DNA of 64,000 bases. It comes from Spongilla lacustris (lineage: Eukaryota; Porifera; Demospongiae; Spongillida; Spongillidae). The translations under genes were made by a program, and so were the position numbers. Below the pieces are notes generated by a model, which was given only the letters and a program-made list of their open reading frames with translations, was not told the origin of the DNA and did not search any database. The stretch lies in assembly GCA_949361645.1 (NCBI GenBank), contig OX442416.1, positions 7,756,362-7,820,361 on the forward strand. The letters are read 5' to 3'. Positions 11,801 through 23,560 of this stretch are shown in pieces (position 1 is the first letter of the stretch; every line of letters starts with the position of its first letter).

Positions 11801-12448
11801 AAATGTCTATTGACTAAATTGCATTGCACATATAGCCTGCCAATGTGGAAGCTCTTTGCAGTTGTGTATTAATGGCTACTGAGCACATACCTGAGTTAAA
11901 AGCAGAAGCGAATGGCATTTATATGAAATTCAGCACCATCCTGTTGAAATTCTCTGAATGCCATTCTCTGTATGACAGTAAAGTACACAACACAAGTACT
12001 ATGCAAAACCTTGGTATGTGCATACCTGTTTATGTAATGCAATGCTTTTGAGCTATTCCTTTCACTCCTAATAGGTGAGGCCATCAAGAGCTTCTTTTGT
12101 CTCTTTGACAAATATTTCACTGGAATAGGCAGGACACTCAAGATGCATATCCTCGAGGACCACATGTTGGAATGGGTATCAACACACCTAGCTGGCTGTG
12201 GCCTAATGGGGGAACAAGGCGCTGAATCTATACACGCAAAATTCAATTCGTTAAAGCGTACCTACTCTGGAATCAGAAATCCTATTGCTAGGCTTAAAAG
12301 CATTATGCAAGACCATTACCTTAGCATTTCGCCACACATGTCAGCTGCAGTACCAACACCTGAAAAAAGAAGAGTACATAACTCTCTAGCACTATTCAAC
12401 GTCATCGTTATCGTATCCACCTCGCGTACGTACATAATCATTTTATAA
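8881..12448 (+). CDS. RAG1 N-terminal/RING plus DDE transposase-like protein
   Basis: Eleven exons join in phase: 8881-9240, 9303-9842, 9902-10188, 10260-10466, 10523-10768, 10842-10918, 10980-11182, 11245-11565, 11627-11780, 11836-12013 and 12075-12448, giving about 980 residues. Residues 27-125 resemble the RAG1 N-terminal zinc region: LCRLCG, FHEELLSAFHID, IHPPKFCNKC, then W-x-x-H and C-x-x-C. Residues 181-219 form a RAG1-like RING (CPICLDVL, CATC, CPCC), with Arg instead of the usual His in CDRLVC, then a C-C-H-C finger (CCRSCDRSIEAIEHDSHRC). The core has candidate acidic residues D488 (KLGGDKGGG), D558 (FLSGDLEFL) and Glu near 905 (GEQGAESIHAKFN), an inserted CLLC, and GNHVHTILK. This resembles N-RAG-TP-type transposases. 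One frameshift lies in exon 9 (about 11690-11715). It may be domesticated, an old transposon, or carry a sequence error. Confidence 0.75.
9249..9271. repeat. Poly-A run in intron 1 of the RAG1-N gene
   Basis: An uninterrupted A tract of about 22 bases sits between the first donor and the acceptor at 9301-9302. Confidence 0.8.
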
Positions 12449-12914
12449 TAGACACCTCAAAATGGCGCCGTATTCAATCGACGAAATTGGACAAACGAAG
12501 TAGCGTAGTCACGTATAGACGACTGAAAACACAAGATCAAACCCTTTACTACATTCGAGGCGTTTCTTGTCCAAAAATATAAGAGCAATTCTTAGAAAAC
12601 ATAAGCACTGTCGACCATACCCGTTTAGACCCAGTGTCTTTTTGGCAGTGTGGCACGTGTTCGCCAAGGTATCATTGCTAGAAACTAGTGTTGTCGAGTA
12701 GCAAAGTCCTTACTGCACGTGTAGGTTGCCCTTTGGGTAAAAAAACCCACGACATCTTCTCGTACATAAACCTCTTTCCACCTACTGTCGTTGCTATGGA
12801 AGTAATGAGCCATGTTGCTAGGTACTTAAAATTCATAGTGGGCGCGGACCTGTTGTCCAAATTTCAATGCAATGAAACAGCCGTGATCCCCCTAGCTGTA
12901 CCAGTTTTATACTG
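12449..12914. other. Non-coding stretch, nothing firm
   Basis: A short open frame (12688-12933) is not supported by similarity or splice sites. It runs into the TA-flanked MITE that begins at 12917. Confidence 0.3.
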
Positions 12915-13397
12915 TACAGTAGCGGCTCACTAATCAGACCACGCGGTAATAAGACCACTTAACCGCCCGATTATAAGACCACTTCGCCAATCCGACCACC
13001 GTCTAATAAGACCACTAGTGTATAAATATTGGAGGGGCGTTTTTGCGTACCTTTCTTTCTCTAAACAGGCGATCAATGAAGTGGTTTCCTAATACAGTTG
13101 GTACCCACCATGCATTTGATTGCGGAGAATATCGACGATTCCGTACTCATGAAGTTAGCAATGTCTATGACACACACGAGCCAGCTCTAAGCTTGCTTTA
13201 CAATCCTTGGCATAATTGTTCATCCTTCCAGCTGTTATTTTGTTACGATTCGTTTGTTTATCTGCTACTGGTATTCTAATCAAAGCGCATTTCGAAAGGC
13301 GGGAAACTCGCCAGTAAGACCGAAACGGTCGTATTGGCGAGTTTTACCACAAGATCCGATTGTCCCGGGGTGGTCTTATTAGTGAGCCGCTACTGTA
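12915..13397. mobile_element. TA-flanked MITE (pogo/mariner type)
   Basis: Terminal inverted repeats of about 25 bases, CAGTAGCGGCTCACTAAT on the left (from 12917) and the complement on the right (to 13395), are flanked by TA on both sides (12915-12916 and 13396-13397). The CAGT start and TA target fit pogo/Tigger-like elements of the Tc1/mariner superfamily. TAAGACCAC repeats lie just inside the ends. At about 479 bases with no transposase frame, it is non-autonomous. Confidence 0.8.
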
Positions 13398-14440
13398 TGA
13401 AATCGGGCCTGAAATCGATTCTGCACGCCTCCTAGCGCTACGTAACAAGGTTTGTTGCTACCAATTGAGTAGCCTACATATAAATGTACGTTATCGTACC
13501 CATACGTTCCGGATCTTTTGTAAACATCGCTGGGCCCATTTCATACTTGTATTGCTGTTAGGCTGTTACGTTGGTAGTTTATCTAAGTAACTGAAGTACA
13601 ACTACTAGTATAGGTGTGGACTATTGGCACCAATAGTTATACGGCTACATGCATGCGTTTTAATTCTAGAAAATGCGCACCGATTTATCGAGTATCAAAG
13701 AAGCTGATAGCAGCGTCAGCGGCGTGGTAGCGTATTGTATTCTGTTGTATCTGGCGCTGCGTTGCAACATCCACCACCAGCAAAACGCCGTTGCAATCTT
13801 TCAGGTGAAATAAATATAAAATGCATGTGCAAGGCAATGACTTACGTAGGCATTGCACATCTCTCAACTTGGTAATTGCAGTCATTTCTTACCCTGCACT
13901 GCATGCTTTGTATTTTATTGTAATATTTATACTTACATGTATATTACCGCTGTGAAGGCACCATAGCTAGTGTACTCATGTGAAGGCACCATAGTTATAA
14001 GGTATGACTGTTTACAAATGGGTTATTGTGTCAGTGTGGTATGTAGCAGGCTTTGTTTATATGTGCATGCAATGTAATGTATGCACATGTGCATATGGAC
14101 ATATGTAGAAAGTTGGCAACGGACTCAAACGTGAATGTTGTGCATGTGTTGTCGACTGCATCACAGTGAAACTTATTAGTGAACAATTTGAAATAAATCA
14201 CAAGATGACCGCCAATGTATGGGCGATTTCTCGATATGTCACAACACGCAAACACTAAAACGCATCACACACATCAAACAAACTGTCAGACATTCTCTGC
14301 AACCATTCTCTGCTGCATGTACCAATGTAAAGGTCTTGTTGATAACAATGAATACAATAGTTCAAGGGATGGTATACAATATCAAGATAAAATATTTGTA
14401 CATGCTCATACAAGTATGCATATCTGTGTATGTGTAAACA
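13398..14440. other. Non-coding stretch
   Basis: No gene recognised. A block at about 14182-14245 (AAGATGACCGCC-ATGTATGGG) recurs at about 18520-18585, marking an old dispersed repeat. Confidence 0.35.
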
Positions 14441-14677
14441 ATTAATTTTTTGTATGTTTGTATTGTATGTGTGTATGTGTGTTACATATGGACAACATTT
14501 CAACAGCCCTTTGCTGCGGCAGAACACACATGGCTGAGTTATCTTGAGCCTGAATACCACAAATGCAACAGTGAAAAATGTGAAGCCAGAACAGAGTAAG
14601 GCTGTTTGTGTATGTGTGTGTGCGTTACCAGTGTGGTAAGGGAGTGGCTCAAACATGGCACTGATCTTGGCAAACAC

Positions 14678-14743
<66 letters not shown>

Positions 14744-15575
14744 ATGTGATATTGTGGTCAATTAGTTATGGCATGTGCAAATGGGCTGTGTTTGTGTGTG
14801 TTGCCTGTCTTGTGACAAATACACATGCATGTACACACATGAGGCTTCTGTAACTTCTACTGTAGACAACTAAAACATATCTAGCAAATTAACCCCTCCT
14901 TTCCCCCCAGATCTTGATGATGGACACACTCACACACACACAAGTACATACATATACAAGCACACACACACATACACACAGTTTGGGGTGTGTATTGTGG
15001 GCGGGTCGATGTTACAGGGGGTCGCATGATATACTCTGCTGTGTAGTGTTGTTGCTGATTTGCTGATATCTTTGGGCAACCAAGTCCCCGATCCTTGACT
15101 ACACGCCATACGCGAAACACACACGAAGCTTCTAAAATCACTAAAACATCCATAGAAAAGCAGGCCTTCATTCCATATGTGTAATGATAGTGCCGTGGTG
15201 CAGTGTCTATTAAGTAGTGCTTTGGTGCTTATTGTGCAGTGCTATGGTGCTACATTTATGAAGTAGTGCTATTGTGGAAATACATGTAGTGAGCACTACA
15301 TGGTGCAGTGCTTGTGAAGTACTGATGTGTGAAGTATCTCTGTATGTGTAAACATAGGGTCTAGCTAATCATGTGCATATTTATGTGTACATGTATGTGT
15401 GTTATATATGGACATTTCAACAACTCAGGAGACAAGGTGTATGGCTGAGTTATCTTGAGCAACAGTGAAAAATGTGAAGCCAGAACAGAGTAAGACTGTA
15501 AGGCTTTGTGTGTGCGTTACCAACTGGTGTGATAAGGGAGTGGCTCAAACATGGCTCTGATCTTGGTGAACACAT

Positions 15576-15636
<61 letters not shown>

Positions 15637-15640
15637 CTTG
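14441..15640. repeat. Duplicated block carrying CA microsatellites
   Basis: About 300 bases (near 14440-14745) recur near 15360-15635, both containing GGCTGAGTTATCTTGAGC, GTGAAGCCAGAACAGAGTAA and GGGAGTGGCTCAAACATGGC. Each copy ends in a long (CA)n tract: 14675-14741 and about 15576-15632. The microsatellite therefore expanded at the same site in both copies. No gene is present. Confidence 0.7.
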
Positions 15641-15655
15641 TACACACTGGTGTGC

Positions 15656-15684
15656 GTGTGTGTGTGTGCGTGTACAAAAGTGTA

Positions 15685-15723
<39 letters not shown>

Positions 15724-16450
15724 GGTCATAACTTTTGTTTACATAGTTTACATACATATACATGTAGACATACTACATGTAGATGTACTACATGTATGCT
15801 CATGGCTCATATTATTGGTTAACATCAGCTATGTTATTCCTGTTGTCTAAAACCCCCACTGTATAGGCCTACATGTATATGTAGGTAGTTAGGTCCAGAT
15901 TCCATTGATAGATGGTGGTGATGAACATTTAGGGCGAGTAAGGTTGAAGATGAGGAAGTAAGGCTGCCCAGGTCACCCTAACACTATTGGAAGTGGGGCT
16001 GCCCAGGTCACCAACTGCCAATCACACCTTGTGCTCTGATCTGGGGTGTGTGTGTGTACGCTAAGTCCTGTGAAGCCTGAGGTACAGAGGCACCAGCTGT
16101 ACTATCATGAATTAAATTCCAAAAGCCATCTTTACTAAAACCACCAATTCTGGTATATTAGTTGATTGCTTGTGTGTGTTGTACATCTGTATGGCTGTAC
16201 CAGTACAAAACATGTGTGTGTGCATGTGTGTATGCATGTAGGTGTATGTGTGTATGTGCGTATGTGTGTGTGCATGTGTGTATGTACATGTATGTGGTGT
16301 GTATGTGTGTATGTATGTGGTGTGTATGTGTGCATGTGTGTGCATATGTGTATAGATGTGCATGTACAATGTATGTGTGTACATTGTACATGTATGTGTG
16401 TGTGTGCATGTGTGTGTAAGTGTGAGTACATGTATGTGTGTGTGTATGGA
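15656..16450. repeat. TG-rich simple repeats
   Basis: There is a (TG)n run at about 15689-15720, then an irregular TGTG/TATG/CATG region at about 16168-16447 in which every frame reads as Cys/Val/Met or His/Thr strings. The frames in these tracts are not genes. Confidence 0.8.
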
Positions 16451-18180
16451 AAGCTTTCCAATGCTACAGTGTAAGTGGTGTCCTTGGTACTTGTACGTAG
16501 CCCCTATTTCATCTAGGGAGCATTGCTACATACATGTAGCTTGAGAAGCTGATTTTGCTGGACACTGTCCCATAGGTACATGTACAGTTGTACCTAAGAT
16601 AAATATAATATTCATTTGTGCAGCTCAGAGGTCAACAACAATAGGGCATTGTATGCTATGTACACTGAGGTTATCTTAGCTATACATGTAGACCAAGTTC
16701 TAAGAAGCAAGCACTATTGATGTACATGTAGTACCTACATGTGCATGTATGTGGCATGGGCCTTTTGTGCCTGATGCCATAACTTTACAATCAAGTATAT
16801 GTACATGATGGAAGGGGGGTGGAGTGTGCTTTGGGCCTGATGCAAAACCTTTGGTTAGTGGTAGAGGCATTTACATCTGATGCATAAAGTCCTGGCACTT
16901 TTTTTTCTAGGGTTCAATATCAAGAGTTGTGTTAAAAGTCTGGTTGGGACTGTTTCTATGGAGATGAGGCGAAATATTACTCGAGGACACTCCTGTATCT
17001 AGTTTTGTACTGGGGAAGAGCAGCACCAGGAACCCAATGCTGAGACTGACCATCCGGAGTGTTCAACACCTCCAGGGATATCCACCTTAGGCTCAATAAA
17101 TACCCCTACGTTCCACTCTACTCAGCTGGCATGCACTTCTTCATCAAGCAAACCAGATGGGCAGGTGTGTTGAGTGTACCAAAGGCAGGCACACATGTCC
17201 AGTTCTAGCAATGGAGGCCTACAGATAATGCTGCCACTGTTCTACTCACCCCTCTTCCACTTCAAAGCTGGGACGCCACTCGCATCTAAGAACTTCCGCT
17301 CCACCTTCCTATCCCTGGTATGATGGAGCAATCCAGCCAAATACAACACTGGATTGGTGCAGCCACTTACAGTAACTGCTGACACCATTCAGAAGTACAT
17401 ATGGTGCAGCCACAATACTCATTGTTAGTAATAGCAATAGCAGAAGAGGACAAATTGTGTATGTTTTAAATGCACATTACATGTTGTTTGCACTAACCAC
17501 ACACTGTGCAGAGACAGGGGAGGGGTTTGGGGGCCGTTTGGGCCTGTGCCAGCAAGCATTGGCATAACATAGGGGAGGGGTATAGTATGCTTTTAACCTG
17601 ATGCAGAGGCTTTGGCCTAGTGATAGACTGCTCAGCGCTACAGAGTTTAACTTTTCTTTAAAAAAAAAATGAAAGCATTGGGATAGTGCTATTCCATTGG
17701 TAAAGCCCCGCGAAGGTGATTTGCAGTAAAATTAAAGCGCTTTACGCGCGCGTGTAGTACTGACTCTGGCCTGGCCATACACATGTATGCAGACAAAGAT
17801 TCAAAATACGGCACGTGCAGATTTGATGTTAATCGATCTAGGTAAGGCTGAAATACCTACGTAGGTCGCAACTGTACTGAAAAGTGCCATTTGCAAATAT
17901 CTATGTTTTGTATCAGTGCACGTGCCTATTAGCCTTCGCGCTTCATTCATCGAGCTGCAAGCAGGCTAAACGAACACGATAAGGAAAACAACCCACGCCA
18001 CTATATAGGTCAAAAGTGTCCATGACGATCATAGTGTCCCTCTTGGCAGTCGAGACCTACGGTGCTTGAGTAGTCGATCGCGAGTTCCTATCGTACTTTT
18101 GTATCAGGCCAGAAGCTGGCAGTAACCATATCGGTCTCTCCCTCGCTCTTTCATATCGGGTTCGAAACGCTCTCGGCCTC
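16451..18180. other. Non-coding stretch with old repeats
   Basis: A GGCCTGATGC-containing block near 16760-16880 recurs in altered form near 17510-17640. No coding frame is supported on either strand. Confidence 0.35.
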
Positions 18181-18188
18181 CTCCCCCC

Positions 18189-18219
<31 letters not shown>
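18181..18219. repeat. Poly-C tract
   Basis: A nearly pure C run of about 38 bases. It is one of many G/C homopolymers in the 18-27 kb interval, several of them just inside transposon ends. Confidence 0.85.
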
Positions 18220-19129
18220 ATTGTCCGGTTATTAACGGCCTATTGATATAGATATAGTTAAGTTATAACTTCAGCTAAATTAACTTACTGTGCATATATT
18301 TATTCACCATTTTGTTCAATTAATATCAATATTAGTTGAATAATTCTGGCAGATGACGCAAGGCATTACGCAATGACATATTTTGATGAATAAATTATGC
18401 GCGGTAGAAATTAATTTTTTGTCTTGATTTTAGTTCAAGAATGGTTAATGCAATAACTTTTTGAAGTACATATCTCACGATCAGACCGATTTATAGGACA
18501 TTTTACAAGTGTTTAAAATTCAATTTGAAATAAAAAGCAAGATGACCGCCTATGTATGGGCCATTTCTGGATATGTGTTGTGTTTAAAAAATGTATATTT
18601 TTGCAAAAGCTGATTGCGTCCAATTAAATGGGCCCAATACATTCATCCTTGCTACCTGCTGCAGAGATGATTTTATAACTTCATTAACTTTATAGAGAAT
18701 CTAATAGCACAGCCAATGTACACATGATGTTACTATTAACCTAAATACACTATTAATAATTTGTGGGGGTGATTCGTGTAGGACATGCATTGCACATACA
18801 AGTACATGTAGTTTGTAGTGGAGAGATGGAGGAAGTGAATAAAATAGCACCAATTTTGAAATTCTGAACCTTTCCAAAATTTCAAAATATATCATGCTCA
18901 TGATACGGGTCGATTTTCACATCAAATAATTATCGCTGGAAGGTGTAAACGGGAAGACATGACTTGCTCAAAGCTTAAGGTCGCTCCTGATGCCTGACGG
19001 AACACGTCCTTCAAAGCCTACTCAGGTATACGATAGATCTACTGCTATAGTGCGCGACCTCCGAAGTGCAAATAAAAACCAATACACCTTTACGTTCCTA
19101 AGATGAAGCCAGTAGTCCGACATTTTTTA
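18220..19129. other. AT-rich non-coding stretch
   Basis: No gene recognised. It contains the second copy of the block shared with 14182-14245. Confidence 0.3.
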
Positions 19130-19488
19130 CAAGGCCGTAGATAAGGGGGAGCTTGGGGAGGCACGTGCCCCCCCCCCCAAAATTTCTATTACTTTTTAAA
19201 AAGTGCAATCACGTGCGTGACAATCGAGCCTGCAAATGGCAATTTCAGTTGCCGGGATTTTTCCTTAAATAATGAGCGGTGTATGATAACGTGCGCACGC
19301 ATGGTTCAAATCAAGGTGTGAAGAATTGTGTTTACATGTAGGATTATACGTACCCCTAGGGCATGCCTATACAGTGACGAATATTAGATATGAATTAATT
19401 AGACTGAATTTATATTTAGATCACAATATATGACATTCAGACCTATTGTGCCCCCCCCCCCAAAGTATAAAAGTTATCTACGGCCCTG
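19130..19488. mobile_element. Small TIR element with C-tracts
   Basis: CAAGGCCGTAGATAAGGGGG on the left pairs with TTATCTACGGCCCTG on the right, and poly-C runs lie inside both ends. The layout matches the hAT-like elements with CAGNGGCG ends elsewhere in the window. No convincing 8-bp target duplication is visible, so it is either old or not a simple insertion. Confidence 0.5.
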
Positions 19489-20461
19489 CTGACAATTCTT
19501 GAAGTTCGCCAACAAAATAGTAAAAAGCGATGAATTTTTGCAGCTGACGTACCCGCCACTGCCCGCCGGAATTTTATTGCCATGCACATCTCCTGTAATT
19601 TAAAGCGTGCGGGAATGGCCCATGGCTACTCAGAGGATACATGTACTGGAACAATATCAAAGTTTTTACTAGTAGATGTGAATACATTTAAACTTAAGTT
19701 TGCAAACAAAAATGTATCCATTTTGGCACAGAAGCGGTGGACTGGTATGTGGTACGAATAAAGTGCGAGCATGCCTTAAAACGCGTTTTGAGGGTGAAAG
19801 CAGCGACTAGTGAATGCCAAAAGACTGGAAATATAGACCTCCTTGGTATACTTACAGGCTGTGAAAACTGCTTCCAGTGCGTGCAAAGGCTAATAGCCGT
19901 AGAAAGGGATCACATCAGAATTGTAAATTTGATATTTCTTGTATTTTTTAATCAATTCCTTTCTTTCCTCTTCACTGTAAGAGTGGGCTCGAACAGCTGG
20001 CGTCTGTACTGTTCCACCACAAGCTTATCATAAAGATGCAACAATTAGAATACTGAGCTTCGATAAGCATGCCTATTATTACAACAGGTGAATTGTAGTG
20101 CATCAGTTACATTGATATGGGCATCTCTTTATGTTCATAAAAAAAAACACACACACTCACACACACACACACACAAACACATTTGAAAATAGGCGCCCAT
20201 TCTGCTGGTGTGGAAGATGACCAAACCTTGAGGTACAGTGTGGATAGGACCACTCCTGGTGCCATTATGCTTCTCCTCAAAGACGTTGTAGAGCTATCGA
20301 GACCACCATCTTGGAAAGCAAGGGAATGAGCTTCAAGGAAGTGGCAGGACTCACCCATGCCATGCAGGTACTCAAAGAAGCCATAGTGTTCCCTGTCCGC
20401 TACCCTTACCTATTTTGGGGGGGGGGGGGGGGGCAGGCTGCCATGGAAACGAATGCTTCTT
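19489..20461. other. Non-coding stretch
   Basis: A plus-strand frame at 19737-20033 (starting MDWYVVRIKCEHAL) is open for 98 codons but matches no family I know. A CA simple repeat (20146-20180) and a poly-G run (about 20417-20433) follow. Confidence 0.3.
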
Positions 20462-20862
20462 TATGGGCCCCCTGGCACTGGTAGGTGTACATATCTCAAA
20501 TGGCCCCCTGGTACTGGTAGGTACATTATGATATCTCTAATGGCCCCCTGGCACTGGTAGGTACATATTTCTAATGGCCCCCTGGCACTGGTAGGTACAT
20601 AGCTCTAATGGCCCCCTGGCACTGGTAGGTACATATCTCTAATGGCCCCCTGGCACTGGTAGGTACATATCTCTAATGGCCCCCTGGCACTGGTAGGTAC
20701 ATATATCTAATGGCCCCCTGGCACTGGTAGGTACATATCTCTAATGGCCCCCTGGCACTGGTAGGTACATATATCTAATGGCCCCCTGGCACTGGTAGGT
20801 ACATATCTCTAATGGCCCCCTGGCACTGGTAGGTACATATCTCTAATGGCCCCCTGGCGCAC
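20462..20862. repeat. 34-bp minisatellite
   Basis: About twelve head-to-tail copies of a 34-base unit containing TGGCCCCCTGGCACTGGTAG and the AGGTACATATCTCTAA spacer. The first units vary in spacer length and sequence, while later ones are nearly identical, as expected from recent homogenisation at one end. No coding frame. Confidence 0.9.
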
Positions 20863-20902
20863 GATGTACAATATTACTCAAATAGCCGTGTATGCATCAT
20901 TT

Positions 20903-22013
20903 TTATACGTCTAAAGAAAATGTTTCCTTGGATTTCCACCACCATTCTATCAAAGTAAATAGCCCCTCCCCCAGTGTAGTGGTTATCTTTAACAACCACA
21001 TCCCGGAGCCAAGAAGCTTACCCTGGATATCCTTGCCATTTTGAGCATGGACTGCTGCTCCAGTGACTGCAGTGTTGTTAGTAAAGGTTGAGTTATAAAG
21101 GAATGCAGATAATGGATATATGATAATACCTCCACCATTGGTAGCATTGTTGTTAAGAAATGTGCAGTATGTGATGGTAACATTAACCATTGATTCACCC
21201 ATCCACAGAGCACTATTGACAAAACAAGCTCTGTTGTTCTGAAATGTGCAGTTTGTGATGCTAGTATATCACCTTCTGTTTTAAACGAATGCATAGCTCT
21301 ACCATAAACAGACAGTACTGTTGTTCTGAAATGTGCAGTTTGTGATGCTAATGTCATGCACCACCTTTAGATAAATCCAATTGCACAACTCCACCATAAT
21401 AAGCACTATTGTTCTGAAATGTACAGTTTGTAATGATAACATCACCACCTGTTGATAATTTCAATTCCACAGCTCCACCTTAAATAGCACTATATATTGT
21501 TCTGAAAAGTGCAGTTTTTAATGCTAACATCACCTTTTGATCTTTCCAACTCCACAGCACCAACACCGTCACTAGTAGCACTATTGTTCAGCAATGTGCA
21601 GTTTTTGATGCTAACATTGCCTATTGGTCCATATAACCACATTCTATACCACCATCAGTAAACGTGCAATTTGTGATGCACATGTTGTAGCTTGATTGCG
21701 CTTCCATTGAACTGCTTTGAAATGTGCTGTTAGTGATGGAAGTATTTTCAATTGATTCCAAGTTTATATCACAGTTAATGAATGCCATGCATTCTCTCAG
21801 CTCCATGTGAACACTTTGCACTGAACTGAACCGAAACACTCTTCCTTCTCCTTCGCAACGAACTGTGGTGCTTTTCATTGAAGACCCCGTTATCGACTTC
21901 ATTGGAAATGTCGCATGGCGGTCCTGAAGATATGCGATAGTAGCAGCGATACTCTCCGTCGTCCAACACAACAGTCGTATTGAACTCCAGCGCATATAGG
22001 TAGTCCTGCAGAG
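20903..22013 (-). pseudogene. Decayed beta-helix repeat gene, 3' part
   Basis: The minus strand encodes repeats of the form ITNCTFQNN, ITYCTFLNNNATNGGG and YNSTFTNNTAVTGA, typical of right-handed parallel beta-helix (PbH1) surface or secreted proteins. Upstream lies EFNTTVVLDDGEYRCYYRIS, then ISSGPPCDISN and TTVRCEGEGRVFRFSSVQS, which look like the N-terminal part of the same family. The frame is broken repeatedly: a shift before TTVRCEGEG, in-frame stops after TFQNNSAYYGG, and a TAG after NNSTVCLW. A hAT-type element at 22014-23490 splits the N-terminal part. No function is likely to be retained. Confidence 0.65.
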
Positions 22014-22078
22014 CAGTGGCGGATCTAGACACATTCATATAAAATGCCGCCCCTGTCATGAAATTGCTGCCCTCCCCC

Positions 22079-22109
<31 letters not shown>

Positions 22110-22879
22110 ACACACACACGATGCGCATGCGCGCGCGCGTATGTAACGAACGCGCATCTAGAAAGCACACCTTTCGTGTGTGTGGGTGGGGGGGACGGCA
22201 ATTTCTTGATAATGCAATAGCTTCAACGGTGGTAGTACGTACATGTAGATGTTGGGCGCAATCTATCATTTTGCGCAATTTATAAATTGCGCTGCGCATT
22301 ATGTGAATCCACGTAGTGTGCAACAATTTATAAATTGCGCAACATCCTGGCACATAGCTAAAGCATGAGTGATAAATGATAAATCCACGTGGCGTTAACA
22401 CTTCGAATGTGTCTAAAGAGGAGCACCGACTGATATTCGAGACGTTTTGCTGTGAAAAGTATGTAGATAAAAGTTGAAGAACAAGCAAAACCGTTAGCGA
22501 AGAGAAAGCCAAGAGGATTCATCAAGCTGTTAAGGGAGAGCATAGTAGTGGCGTCACGGCTTCTCATGAATACAACAAAGAAGTTTGAGCTGCAACTGCG
22601 CAGTGGCGTAGCGAGGGGGGGGGGGGGGGGGGTGGGGGGGCAGGGTCGGGCAATTGCCCCCGGGCGCCGACCTAAGGGGGGCGCCAAAATGCCTGGATGT
22701 TTACTATAAATAGCACTGCAATGCGTACCGGATAATAAGCCGAGGAAAGGCTTATGTTAATGCTCTTATGTTTATTGATTACAAACAGCAAGTCCGTGCA
22801 TACGGTTGATGAAATTGTGATTTTATTTTTATTTTCGTATAATTGGAGCTGAATTTTGGAACAAGAAATTAAGCAGCAG

Positions 22880-22914
<35 letters not shown>

Positions 22915-23498
22915 GGCCCGGCAAAACCTATCGATACTGATCGCTTTAACGGCGCAACGATCCTCCAATACATGTAATGCTTGTTATAAACGTCCCAACT
23001 CACATGATGTAGTTACGATAAACTATATGGATCGTTGAGCGGATATACCGTATATCGGTTCAATAACGTGGCGTGCAAGACTACAGGAAAGTCTGGAGGC
23101 AAGTTATTTACTATTCTACCTGGTTTTAGCTTGTTCTACGCAATTATGCTATGTTTTGTTGACTTTAAAAGTGCGAAAGTTGCACAGCGGCTGGGGCTCC
23201 GCCCCAGATCCCGCTTGCTGGGGGTTGGCGTGTCCCACCACGCCATGACTTTCCCCCCGCACATAAATACTGGATCCGCCCCTGACTTGGCCAAACGCAA
23301 GGGGATCCCCCTCGTATCCATGTCAGTAGTCGGATTTGGCCAAACTGGAGGGGGGGGGGGGGGGGGGGCGCCATTAGTGTATTTTGCCCCCGGGCGCCCA
23401 ACACCCTCGCTACGCCACTGGGGGGACCCCCGCCCCCCCGCCCCGCCCCCCCCACCCCCCCCCATAGCCCCATTCGTAGATCCGCCACTGCTGCAGAG
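22006..23498. mobile_element. hAT-type element with 8-bp target duplication
   Basis: The element 22014-23490 begins CAGTGGCGGATCTA and ends with the complement. Both sides carry the identical 8-bp duplication CTGCAGAG (22006-22013 and 23491-23498), the hallmark of hAT insertion. It encodes no recognisable transposase. Inside are poly-C and poly-G runs, a second nested-looking end pair (CAGTGGCGTAGCGAGGG at 22601 and its complement ending at 23420) and a further end fragment near 23268-23284. It may therefore be a composite of several non-autonomous elements. Confidence 0.85.
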
Positions 23499-23560
23499 GA
23501 ATGGAAGCAAGGGGGTTGAATTGACCTGGCCTGGTCGGACATAAGTTTAACAGCCATGTA
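23491..23560 (-). pseudogene. 5' fragment of the beta-helix gene beyond the insertion
   Basis: Reading the minus strand up to the target duplication gives a frame ending FNPLASIPLQ. If the element and one copy of the 8-bp duplication are ignored, this runs without a stop into DYLYALEFNTTVVLDDG at about 22005. The insertion therefore landed in what had been coding sequence. Confidence 0.5.

Noticed and set aside
14255..16474. Many overlapping Cys-Val or His-Thr frames
   Set aside because: They are readings of CA/TG microsatellites, open in several frames at once.
20462..20862. Possible CRISPR-like array (regular repeats)
   Set aside because: Units are contiguous 34-mers without unique spacers, in an animal genome; it is a minisatellite.
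21775..22512. Minus-strand frame with a signal-peptide-like start (LTVLLVLQLLSTYF)
   Set aside because: It lies inside the hAT element, has no ATG in frame (a stop precedes the alternative start) and runs through G/C homopolymers.
23035..23557. Gly/Pro-rich frames on both strands
   Set aside because: They read through poly-G and poly-C runs at transposon ends.
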